DNA from: Cymbidium sinense
Taxonomy: Eukaryota > Streptophyta > Magnoliopsida > Asparagales > Orchidaceae
Direction: 5' to 3'
DNA: 64,000 nt
Assembly (NCBI GenBank): GCA_021442155.1
Contig: JAKCPB010001386.1
Location: 52,130 to 116,129 of the forward strand
A program made the position numbers and the translations under genes. The stretch's first letter is position 1, and each line of letters begins with the position of its first letter. Positions 35,801 through 47,230 of this stretch are shown one piece after another. The notes beneath the pieces were generated by a model. The model was not told the origin of the DNA and made no database searches. It was given only the letters and a program-made list of their open reading frames with translations.

Positions 35801-37287
35801 GGTTTTGATTTAGGCCAACTTGAACCTTTAGTTCAATTTGTTCAATTGGGTTCAATTGGGTCCAATCATATTTTGGTCAAGTTCAACAATCAATTTATAA
35901 TGAACTTGAGCTATTGGTTACAATCAATTTGGTTTATATTTTGATTCAACCCAATTTTTTTTAGGTCAATTTGGGTCAACTTAGGTCAAGAGGGCCAATT
36001 GGGTTTGTTTTGACTTAATTGAAGGTCAAGTCATATTCAAATATTGATTTTGATTTGGTATGAATCATTTGTTTCAAGGGATTTTGGCTTAGGCAATTTG
36101 GCTAGTTTAGTTCATATTAAGGGGTTGACTTGGTCAAATGACCAAGTTGATTTTGTTTGACCCAATTAGTGATAATTGATCAACCTAGGGTGATCAACAA
36201 TCATGATGGGAGGATTTGATGGGCTTGGTTCAATCCAATTTGGGTAGGAATAAACTTGGCTCAAATAGGTCAAATTGGCCACTTTGGGTCAAGTAGACCA
36301 ATTGGGTTTAGTTGGCTTGATTTTGGGTTGAGTTTGATTTAGTTGAGTTTATGTACGGATTTGGAATTGATATATAAATTCAATTGCAATTGGCTTGGGT
36401 TCAAATGGGTTTTTGGTTCATTTGAACATTTCAAATCAAAAGGGTTAAGTTGGGTTTGACTTGGGTTGATTTTGGTTTGGCTTGATGATTGTAGATTTCA
36501 TTTATATTTATGAATATGATTGAAGGTATGATTGATTCATGAGAAAATCAATTGAATTTGGGTTTTGGAATGAAGGAATTTGGCTAAGTCCGTGTAGTTG
36601 GGTCATGTGGCTTAGGTTTGGATTTTGATTTGGTTTGATTTAGTTTTGATGATTTAAATGTATATTTCATTTAAAATTTTGAAGATGATTGAAAATATGA
36701 TAGATTTGTAAGAAAATCAGTTGAGTTTGACTTGATTTGGATTAAGATTTGGCTAAGTCCATGGGATAGGTCATATGGCTTAGGAAGGGTTTTGATTTAA
36801 TTTGATTTATTTTGATTTAGTTTTGATCAATTGAATGTAGATTTGATTTATATTTAGGAAGATGATTGAAGATATAAATTTATTAAGAAAATCAATTGAT
36901 TTTGGATTGATTTGGATAAAGATTTGGCTAAGTCCATGGGATATATGGGTTGTGGGTTCAAGTTTGGATTTGATCTTGGCTTCAACCATTTGGTTTTGGA
37001 ATTTGGGTTTGGATTTGGATTTGAATTTGAATTTGATGTTTGAATTGAACATGAGGTTTGTTTGACAAGGTGAACATGGATTGGATTTGGGTTGTACGGT
37101 AGGTGGATTATCCTAATCTCTAAGGCATAACCTAATCCAATGGTTAACCCTTCTATGTCTTTAGGCTTAGGTTAAGTGTTTTCCTAATTGTTAGAAGTGT
37201 CTTATGACTAAGGAAGTCTTAGTGTCTAGAACACTCCTAAGTATAAGATGAGAAGATTGAATTTGCACTCCAAAATTGAGGTCAACA
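32830..37287 (+). mobile_element. LTR-like unit, 5'-truncated copy (4.5 kb)
   Basis: Noncoding block homologous to 41102-46005 over its whole length, in the same orientation. Shared landmarks are TGAGGTA with CCTCCTTGG near the start, GATCTAAGATCG-like words near 34370, a block dense in TTGACC and GGTCAA (35450-36330), about three tandem copies of a 160-190 base repeat (36485-36960), and the end GAGGTCAACA at 37278-37287. It joins the middle of a Tat-type protease directly after the CA end. The 5' part, present in the 37884-46005 copy, is missing. It has no credible gene; the short frames near 36800-37060 are chance. Confidence 0.75.
35450..36330. repeat. TTGACC/GGTCAA-rich block in LTR-like unit (copy A)
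   Basis: Degenerate array of TTTGGGTCAA, TTGACCAATT and TTGGTCAA words, many of them forming short palindromes. TTGAC(C/T) is the W-box core bound by WRKY transcription factors. The homologous block lies at about 44050-45080 in the other copy. A regulatory role is inferred only from the motif. Confidence 0.6.
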
Positions 37288-37883
37288 GGCCTTAGGCTCC
37301 ATAGTGTTGCCCTTGGAGATAGATGATTGGAAGATCGAAGCCAAGCTTCACATTATAGACTTGGATCATCTTTCAATACTTTGCTTGGGAGGCCATGGAT
37401 ACATGAGAACAACATAGTTCCATCCTCTCTATATCAGTGTATAAAGTTTGTGAGAGGTGATATCGTCTACTGGGTCATCCCAGTTAAGAAAAAGAATGGC
37501 CAAATTTACATATGCATTAATTTTAGGGATTTAAATAAGGCATGTCCAAAAGATGAATTTCCACTTCCAATCTCGGAGTAGATGGTGGACATTGCCTCAT
37601 CTCATGCAATCTTCTATTTCATGCATGGCTCATTTAGATATAACCAAATAAAGATGGCCTCTGAAGATAAAAGAAACACTACTTTTAGAACCCTGATTAG
37701 AATCTATTGCTATAAGCTCATGCCTTTCTTCTTAAAATGTGCGTACAAAGAAATGACTATGAATCTTGATGAACTCATTCATCATTAAGTCAAGTGCTAT
37801 GTTGATGATCTCGTGGTCAATGTAGATAAAAGGAATACCATCTCTTTGACTTGAGAGTAGTTTTTGAATAGTTAAGATAATTA
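37288..37883 (+). mobile_element. Tat-type Ty3/gypsy element, protease end and RT start (fragment)
   Basis: Decayed polyprotein. Residues just after 37288 read ALGSIVL-LEIDDWK-EAKLHIID, then with a frameshift SSFNTLLGRPWIHENNIVPSS, the end of the protease region. After an internal loss near 37470, reverse transcriptase starts with WVIPVKKKNGQ, INFRDLNKACPKDEFPLP, and continues to the active-site YVDD at 37798-37809. Stops (for example 37579-37581 and 37786-37788) break it. It is interrupted at 37883, within the stretch that precedes NPLKCAFG, by the 8.1 kb LTR-like unit, and resumes at 46006. The gag side is absent. Assignment to the Tat lineage rests on wording similarity and is fairly secure. 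Confidence 0.85.
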
Positions 37884-40600
37884 TGGTGTTTATTTTTAAT
37901 TATGTGTATAGGAGACACCACACAGATTTGAGGGTGTACTTATTAAGGTGATCGGGTGTGACATCAAGGAATGGTGCACTATCTTAAAAGATAGAAATCA
38001 CCACCCTATAATGGACCTAATCACCTGATAAGGACTCCTAAGGCATGATCGGTCTTCGAATACACTAAAAAATTTTCCCCTACTTTACATGGATGAATAA
38101 AGCATGATTTATTTAAATTGGGTTCTAAAGTTCCTTATGGGGGCAAGCCCCCATAGTTAATTACATCCTTAGGAATACTCTCAATTAAAGTAGGCAATTG
38201 TTATCTCCAAAGATTTCAAAGATAGGACTATCAATAAGTTGGCTATGTTTTGAAAATCAAGTGTGATAGATCAAAAGGAGAGACTTATTATCGAAGCTAA
38301 AAGGAGATGAGTAGGGGATGCTCATGATACTAGTAAACCTAGTGATCATTCCAATCTATCCTATGGTTGGGCTTATATGTTTAAAATTAAGGAGAATTAT
38401 GTATTTGAGTTGAAATCTATTAGATGGCTAAGACTTATAATCCCATAATACAAGATTGTGAAAATGCCTAAGAGGTGAGGATTTATGCTTGCAACCTTGG
38501 ATCCTAAATCTAGGTAGCTTTAGTAAGAACCAAAGCGTGACCTAAATCTAAGTGAAGATGGGTATATGGTTTACCTCGGTAAGAGTGGATAAACCACTTG
38601 ACAACTGGACTTATATCCGCCAGGAGTGGCAGCCAGCTAACTCCTCCTATGCTTTAAAACCATGTAAGCAAGTCATATGTTTTTGCAAGATAGTTAGGTT
38701 GTTATCAATAAGAAAGAGGCTAAAGTCCTTAAACCCACTCCCTAAAGAGAGTAGAGCATGAGTGGTATGAGTAATGACTTAGTCTAATGCAAATATTTTT
38801 CAAATTTTATTTATATTTGACACTTCATTTTGACATGGGAATTTCATATGTCTGATGTATGATGAAAATGAGTTATGGGCCAAATCAATAAGAAGGGTGT
38901 TTTCCATACAAGGGATCCCCTCATAAATCAAGCATTCCCCTATCATGCAAGGATGAAGATCCCCTATTTTTAAGAGAGAAAGAATATGCATGTAGGATGT
39001 GAAAGATACAACATTCCACTAAGGGGTTGCTAAATCTTTTAATTATCTAGATTTAATACCCAGGCTTTACGATGAGGTTATGAGTTATAGATAATTTTAG
39101 TTATGAGTTGTAGTTAGGATAAAAAATTAATTTTTTCCTAAGAGCCTAATTGCATCCAAGCCACACATTAATGCATCAATATAGAAAGAAACTATAAGAG
39201 GCATGTAATTTCTAATGCACAATATAAACAAATCATCAAATAATTTATAAAGCTAGCACAAAAGAATAAAAGGCCAGTGTGGTTTAGTACCGGCATATAA
39301 CTAGAAAAGAAAAATAGGTAGCCAATCTCTACCCTTATAAAACTCAGATTACAAAAGAATAATTACAATTAAGGATATGGGGGTCTTCATCTTCATTCTT
39401 CATGTCTCCTTCATTTCTTCATATCTCCATTTGATTTAATTTTCTCCACTTCAAGGCATCACATGGCCTCCAGACAAAGTCCCTCTAGCCACCGCTCATC
39501 CTTATCCCCTCAAAGAATAATCCTAATTCTATGCAAAATTATATTTCAATGGAAAGAGTAAATCTAACTACACCGCAAAATGAGGTTAGCTAAACATGCA
39601 TTCTACCTAAGCAATTATATTTATAATTTGGACTTAGCACCTAACATGGGTAACCAAGCCCACTGTCCTAATTTGGATTATGCTAGGGCTTAAGCAACCT
39701 GCAAAAGAGAGAGAATTTATATTTACTTTTTTAGCCCCCTTAAGCAAAATCTCCTAAAAAAAAGACATAATTAGCTAATAATACCTAACATCGGTCTATG
39801 AAACATGCACCCCTAACATCCTAAAAACACTTATCATAAAACTAAACATACATTAAAACCATGCACCGCCCTAACATAAGACTAGAAGTGGTGACTTGAT
39901 CTAATGTGTGTGTATTAAGGCTTGTGTGGTATGTCCTAACTAGGCTTTAAGGTTATAGTTTCCTTAAGTATGAAGAGATTTGATCATGAGGGTGGTTTCA
40001 CTTTATATGGTTTAATTGATCCATAAGTTTTACTTAATGTTTTCTTTTATTTCATTTGATTTAGACTTAATAACTAAGTTCTATAAAGAGAAGAAAAGAA
40101 AGGATCACTCTCTTTTATCCCTACCTTTAGTCATTTCTAAAGCCAATTAATTAAACAATTCTCTTTAGTGAATGGATTATTATATATTTTAATTAATCTT
40201 AAGTTTTGGTTCACTTTAAATAAACTCATTCAATTAGAAAAGCATCTTTAGATTAATTGGAATAAATTATTATCACAACACATGTTTTTTATTTCTTTCC
40301 ATCATATAGCATGCATATGATTAAGTCCTAAACATACCTATACATACAATTTATATTTTAGTATACTTGAATGATGAATGCAAGCAAATGTATTTAGAAT
40401 TGATGTTTTTTTGGTTGAATTATTTTGTCATATTAATTTAAAGCTCTATCTAAATTCTTATGCAAGATCATGAGCAAAGAGCTTTAAGTTACATGATTAA
40501 TCAATTCAACCACTTGAACAAAGTATGAATGCATGTTAATTTTTAATGGGAAAGATATTTTCATTCCTTAGCCAAATGTACACACAATCATATAAAAGTT

Positions 40601-41180
40601 TTAAGCAAGTACATCGCCATTGTTCCACACTAAAGGAGTGAGGTAGGAAACTCCTTAGGGCTACTTAAAGCTGTGTGTCCTTGGGATGTCCAGACTAATA
40701 TACCCACTATCCTCAAAAATATATGGATGTATAAGCAACTATAAGAATGAGAATTAGGCAAAAGTTAAATTGATTTGATTAAATTATGATTTTCATCCAC
40801 TAGTTGTATCACACATATATGAATTTTAAGTAGGTACGATGCCATTGTTTCACACCAAGGTAGTGAGGTAGGAACCTCCTTAGGCCTATTTAAAGTCGTG
40901 CATCGGATGCCCGACTAAGATACCCATTCTTATATATGAGAATGTGCAAGCAACCATAGAAATAAAAATTATACAAAAGTTGGATTCAATTTAATTTATT
41001 TATTTATGTAAATAAATTAAAGCAACATCTAAATTCTAATGTTAAAAATGCATAAGAATGAAATCAACCAAGTACGTCGCCATTGTTCTACACCAAGGGA
41101 GTGAGGTAGGAACCTCCTTAGGGCTACTTAAAGTCATGCATCCGTGGGATGTTCAGACTAATATTCCTGCTAACATTCTT
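40601..41180 (+). repeat. Tandem repeat, about 230 bases, 2.5 copies
   Basis: Three units start near 40601, 40823 and 41061. Each has a core with GTACGTCGCCATTGTT, a CACCAAGG-type word, GTGAGGTAGGAACCTCC, TTAGGGCTACTTAAAG and GATGTCCAGACTAATATACCC. The third unit leads into the part of the LTR-like unit also present at 32830. The repeat lies inside the 8.1 kb unit. Confidence 0.85.
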
Positions 41181-41252
41181 ACTTATGCAAATCAACATAT
41201 GAATATATGAAAGAAACTTCACTTCATACACTAAGTTTATATTCACATGCAC

Positions 41253-41255
<3 letters not shown>

Positions 41256-41328
<73 letters not shown>
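41256..41328. repeat. (TA)n microsatellite
   Basis: Uninterrupted TA run of about 70 bases. The homologous position in the 32830-37287 copy (near 33000) has only a short TA-poor stretch, so the expansion came after the two copies separated. A minus-strand frame with Tyr-Ile repeats across it is an artefact. Confidence 0.95.
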
Positions 41329-41331
<3 letters not shown>

Positions 41332-44049
41332 GAAGTCAAACACATATTCTTATTCATTAAGAAGCTTTTGAAAATATGTTTGGGATTCAGTAGTGATAAT
41401 CGCCACACGTATTCTTAATTAAGTCAACACATGCAAGTTGGCATAAATGAAATCATTTCTTACTTAATTGAATTTTGAAAAGAATGAATGCATGACTAAA
41501 AGTGGCATACAATATTTTTTATGATTAGAAAGAAATAAAAAAAACATAAAGCATGTAATTTCATACAATCCAACTAATTCCTAAGGACAATCACATTAAA
41601 CAAGCTTATTTAAAATAAACTAAAGTTTGTTAAAGACATTTTTAATTTCACATTTGATTTGATTTATGAAATGTGAAAAAGGTTTGTTGGTCCTAATCTC
41701 ATTCCTATATGTGTGAGTTAATTTGATCTAGTAAAAAGCAATTAGGTTGATTTTATGGATTGATTAAGTTAAGCATAGATTAAATTAACCCTTTCCTGTG
41801 TCACCTTAAGGTAATCAATTAAAAAATTATGAGCTAATATAATATGCAACCAAATGGAAAGTAAATGGCAATGCTCCTATGAAATGAAAGTGGCCTAATG
41901 CAATTAGCTCAAAATTATTAATTAATTAAGCTTAAGGAGCTCACTTAATTACTATTATGGTTTTCTTACACATGTGAACTAACCATAATTTCGTTAGCTA
42001 ACTCTTTAGGTTATTAAACACCTAAAGAGCTACCCAAGAGTTAATTAGAGAAGTAGATTCAATCAAATTAATTAAGTTCATTAATTATCTAATTAAATCT
42101 TAATTATCCTTAATCAACAATATGAAATGGACTTGGAAAGACAAAGAAGGAGCCCAAGTCTCAATCCCTAAATAATTTTAATTACCTTATTAAAGTTCAA
42201 GTATGATTTAGATTTTGATTGATTTTATTTATTAATTAATTAATTAATGATTTTTTAACTAATTAATTATTTAAGAGGCAATGGAGAAGACTTAAGGAAA
42301 AGATTGGAAGAGGTGGTCCCAATCCATTTCCTTAAACTTCATCACCACTAATAGAGGTTAATATGCTTAATTGATTGATTAATTTACTATTCATTTGCTT
42401 AATTATCATTAATTAAGATAGGAGAGTAATTAAGGCTTAATCCATTGATTTTTCCAATTTTTTATCGAACAAATCCCAAGAAAAATAGCAGAGGTAGAGG
42501 TCAACCCCTAAGCATCTTTAGAAAGTTTGAAATTAATTGGATAATTAATTAGAGAGTAATTAGGCTAATTATGTTTTTAATTAAACTTTAACTAAGTAGA
42601 AATTACTATTCAAAATTAATTAATAATAATTTTAATGGACTCTCCTCTGAAATACCTTTAAAATGAGTGCTGATTTGTATTTTTGGATTTTTATAATTAG
42701 TTATGAATTCTGGAAGTTTCAACACAAAAAAGATTAATTAACCTAATTAACCCCCTAATCTCATCGGCAGCATGTGGCTGCTGACGCGGCATGCTTTCCA
42801 CATGATACGATGGCATTGGTTATTTAAGTTATCACATATAATGCTAACATGGAGGGCAGGGGAATGCGCTTTCATGTGGGCCGTCTGATTTAAGATCGAA
42901 TGGCCATAATTAAATGCGCAGTTTAGAAAGAGAAAAGATGGGTTCTATTTGTGATCAGATTAGGACTGTCCATTCCGATCATACGGAATGGATGGTCCAT
43001 GATTTGTCTCCTCCCGAGTGATGAGAGATGGATATCATTCATCGATTATTGCTTGGTCTGAGCTCACTTGAGCTTGGATGGAGATCAAATTGATCCCACA
43101 CCTTCAGGGAGGCACAACAAACACATCCAATGGTAAAGATCACATGAGATGCAAGTTTTCTTCACAAAGGACCTACCTATTTTAAACTAAGGATTAATTT
43201 TAATGGCATACCTCATAAAAGCTTATGATCGGTGGTTTCAACTATTAAGAAAGCTTCAATTGGTAAAAAAGAAGCCATCTTGAGCTGCATGAGCATTGAT
43301 TTGGTGTGGTTTGCTCAGAAGACCAACCCACGACACATAAGCAATCGACTTGATCAAACTCTAACTCTGGTCATCAAGAATATTGGAAAATGATTCATTT
43401 TAGCTCTTCTAGGTCCAAGGATGGTGTGTGCAAAGTTAATTGCACTTTGGTTGGGAAATGGGGAAATGGCAATCGTTGGTTTGCTCCCCTATTTTGTTTT
43501 TACATAAAACTGAGAATGGGGAATTTGGGGTGCTAGAGAAATGCAATGGGAAGCACTGGGATCTCTTTCCTTGGCGGCTAAATCTAGTGTGGGTGTGTGT
43601 GTTTGAGTGAGAATGATGGGGGTATACCCCCTCCTTCTTTAGCTTGGATGGTGATGATTGTTTCAACTTTTTGATAAAATGGTCACCACAAGGAGCTCAA
43701 TTTGGGTAGAGAATCCTTCCACTTGGCCTCTCATGAGTGGAGGAAGGTGTGAGGGTGGTTACCATGGGAGTAGTGATGTCCTTGGTGGTTTGAAATACTC
43801 CAATGGAAATGGGGAGGTGATTTCACCTCCCCATGAGTCATGGCCGACCCAACCACCATTGGGTTAGGTTAGTCATAGTCCTTGGTGCCTAAGTGGACCT
43901 TTGAATGGGTGTCAAGTGGCCAAGGGGAGGAAATGACCAAATGTGCAAGTGTCTTATCTCATGGAATACCCTAGACCTAAGGGCAAAGTGGTCATTTGGC
44001 TATGGGTTTGATTTTGACAGATTTGAAATGGGTCAAATGTGGGTTAGCC

Positions 44050-45080
44050 CAAATTTCAAGTGGTTTGGAGTTTATTTGAATTGATTTGGCTTGATTTGAC
44101 TTATTTAGGTCAAATTGGGTTAGGTTGGGTCAAGTTGACCAATTGGTCAAATTAGGTGAAACCAAGGGTAGGGTCAAGTTCACATGATTATTTGGAGTGT
44201 ATTGGTGTCATTGGTTAGGTTCAATTTGCTTTGGATTTGATTTTGACTCTTTTGTATTCATATAGGTCAAATGGGTCAATTAGACCAATTTGACCAAATT
44301 AGCCAAATTGGCTTGGGTTGGTGTTGTTGTTCAATTGGTTAATTGAAAATGATTGTAGGCTTTGGTTTGAATCAATTTAGATTTAATTTGATTTTGGCCA
44401 ATTTGACCCTTTAGGTCAATTTGGGCTAAGTTAGGTTAGGACCAATTGGTCAAATTAGGCTTAATAATGGCTTTGGCCAAGTTCAATAATAAATTTGAGA
44501 TGAATTTGAACCATTGGTTTAATTTGATTGTGATATGACCTATTTTGGATTTTTTTTAGGCCAATTTGGGTCAACTTGGGTCAAATGGCCAATTGGTCTT
44601 GGTTTGGCTCAATTGAGGGTTTGGTCATGTTCAATCATTGATTATGAATTAGTTTGAATCAAAGGTTTTAGTCAATTTGGCATATGGTGTGTTTTGGCTA
44701 GTTTAGGTTTCATTTGGGCTAAAGGTTGACTTGGTCAATAGGCTTGCTTGACTTGGTTTGACCCAATTCAAGACAATTGATTAATCTAGGATGATTCTTG
44801 ATCATGATATGAGGTTTAGATGGGCTTAGTTCAATCCAGTTTGGGTTAGATTAGAATTAAACTCAAAAGGGTCTTTAGGCCACTTTGGATCAACTGGACC
44901 AAAATGGGTCAATTTGCTTGATCATGGCTAGATTCAAGTTTAGTTGAACTCACATATGAACCTAGGATTGAAATATAAATCTAATTTCAATTGGTTTGGA
45001 GTCAAATGGATTTTGGTTCATATGACAATCTCATGTCAAAAGGGGTCAACATGGGCTTGACATGAGTTGACTTGGATTTG
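44050..45080. repeat. TTGACC/GGTCAA-rich block in LTR-like unit (copy B)
   Basis: Counterpart of 35450-36330 with the same density of TTGGGTCAA, TTGACCAATTGGTCAA and CCAATTTG words in the same order. Conservation of this block between two otherwise diverged copies shows that it belongs to the element. Confidence 0.6.
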
Positions 45081-46005
45081 GTTTGATAATTGTAGTTTAT
45101 GTTCATATTTGCAATAATGATTGAATCATGAAGAAATCCATAGGTTTTGAACTGCCAAGTTCAGGAAATTGGCTAAAATAGTCTAAAATTAAAAATTTGA
45201 TTTGATTTGGGTTTTATTTTGGCTATTTAAATTTATATTTCATTTATATTTGGGAATATAAATGAAAATATAAATGGTTCATGAGAAAATAAGTTGAGTT
45301 TGGAGTGATTTGGAAGCAAATTTGACAAGCTTATGGGTGTAGGTCAAAAGGTCTAAGAAAGGAAACGATTTAGTATTTGATTTTGGTCATTGAGGGTGGA
45401 TTTCATTTATATTTAAAATATAAATAAAGGAACAAGTGATTTATAAATAAATCAATTGAGGTTGGGATAGTTTAGATTGATATTTGACTAAGATTATGAG
45501 AGTGGTTCATAAGACTTAGGCAGGAAATTTGGACATGGATCTAATTTAAGACTGATTTATTTGCTATAGAATTAATTTATGATTTGATATTTGATTTGAG
45601 ATTAAATTGATATTTGAGAAAATTAATTGAATTGGGTTGATTTGAATTTGGTTAAGGCTAAGTCCATAAGATGAAATCAAAGGGCTTAGGAAGGGTTTGA
45701 TCAAGGGCTTCAATCATTTGGCTTGGAATTTTATTTATAATTTGGAGTTTGAATTAATATTTGAATTTGAGGTTTTGATTAAGAAGGAAAACATGTGTTG
45801 GGTTTAGGCCATAGGGTAGTCTAGTTTTCCTAAGTCCTTAAGGAATAATCTATTCCTATGGCTATGCCTTCTAAGTCTCTAGGCTTAGGTTAAGTGTTTA
45901 CCTAATTACTAGAAGTGTCTTAAGACTAAGGAGCTCTTAGTGTCTACAAGAGTCCTAGATCTATGATGAGGATGTTAAGAGCTCACTCCAAAAGTGAGGT
46001 CAACA

Positions 46006-47230
46006 ATAATTTAACCTCAAAACGAACCCCCTGAAATGTGCATTCGGAGTAGCTTCAAGGAAATTCCTTGGGTTTATTGTTCAACACTAGGGAATCGAAA
46101 TCGATTCAGAAAAGATCAAGGCGATATTAGAAATGCCACCTTCTGAAAGTTTAACTCAACTCAGATCATTCCAAGGGCAGTTGGCATATCTATGATGCTT
46201 TATATCCAGCATATCAGGAATATGTAAGCCATTCTTAGCACTTGTCAAAATGGATGCCAAGTTCAAGTGAGATGAAAAGTGTGAGCATGCCTTCAAAGAC
46301 ATCAAGCATTACCTGATGACACTGCCAGTTCTAGCACCTGATCCTGAAAGCCACCATACTTTACAGCAGGATATATGACCCCTTAGTGCTTTGTTGGCCC
46401 AAGCCAATGACAAAGGGAAGGAAAACATACTCTACTACCTCAAGCCATCTAATCCTACTAAGGCTAATTATCCACCCATTATGAAGCATTCAGCTTTAAT
46501 CTTTGCATCTCAAAAGCTACAACATACGATTCCTCATAAGGTGAACTTAATCTTGGATCAATCCACTACAATATCTCATGACAGAATGCTATCTACAGAT
46601 ATGACGGTCCATGATTCTCTCAAAATTTGACATTACCTTTGTACTCTTCTATGCGGATTTCTTAACAATACACCCACTTCCTGCTGACTCTCCTTTAAGT
46701 AATGATCTCCTCGATGAATAAATCATGAACTTAGGGGTTAATAAGATTCACTACTGGGAGATATATTTTGATGGTGTGCCTCCTCTCAAAGAGGAGAAGA
46801 ATCACAATCTACTATTCCTGGAAAGGCAAGAGTAGGAGTAGTTCTCTTAACTCTAGACAGCGTTGTGATGAGATTCTCATATCATATGTCTAATATTTGC
46901 ACCAACAATAAAGCCTAATATGAGGCTCTGATTGCCGATCTAGACTTAGCCATTACTCTAAGCATCCATAACATCAACATCTTTGGGGATTTTTAGCTAG
47001 TTAATAACCAAATCGCTGGGTCCTATAAGGTTATAAATCCCAAGCTCCATCACTACCACAAGTACACCATGGAGTTGATGGCTCAAATCCTAGAGATTAT
47101 AATTTATAAGATTTCTTGAGGAGAGAACATCATAGCGTATGCTTTAGCCAAGCTTGCCATAGAGTTGGCATGTTTGGAGGATGAGTCCATATCAAAGGTC
47201 CAAAATAGATAAGTCTTATCCCTATTGATA
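46006..47230 (+). mobile_element. Tat-type element, RT end and RNase H (decayed)
   Basis: This resumes the polyprotein cut at 37883. NPLKCAFG-type words (about 46025-46055) are followed by FLGFIV, a SEKIKAI-like stretch, the SFQGQLAYL-type connection (46170-46200), CKPFLALVK and FKDIKHYLM (46290-46320). RNase H comes next, with NIFGD near 46980 and ENIIAYALAKLA near 47130. The chain contains several in-frame stops and frameshifts. Base changes relative to the minus-strand Tat copy (55718-57600) are frequent, so the two are old, separate insertions. Confidence 0.8.

Larger units (their letters stand above)
37884..46005 (+). mobile_element. LTR-like unit, apparently complete (8.1 kb, noncoding)
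   Basis: This block sits inside the reverse transcriptase of a Tat element. The flanks are an imperfect short duplication: ATAATTA at 37877-37883 and ATAATTT at 46006-46012. The ends are TGGTGTTTATTTTT and GAGGTCAACA, the TG/CA form of LTRs. There is no coding sequence and no second copy of its own start or end inside, so a solo LTR of unusual length is the simplest reading. Its first 2 kb recurs at 53692-55717 and its last 4.5-4.9 kb at 32830-37287. It contains a triplicated 230-base repeat, a (TA)n tract and a TTGACC-rich block. Alternatively, two adjacent LTR-like elements may have been fused. The short frames within (38552, 43436, 43658 and others) are not supported as genes. Confidence 0.65.

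Noticed and set aside
41124..41408. Frame with a long Tyr-Ile repeat
   Set aside because: Created by the (TA)n microsatellite inside a noncoding LTR-like unit.
32830..46005. One LTR retrotransposon with 32830-37287 and 41102-46005 as its two LTRs
   Set aside because: The sequence after each block is a different, internal point of the Tat polyprotein (mid-protease and mid-RT), not a primer-binding site. The ATAATT duplication fits one insertion from 37884 to 46005.
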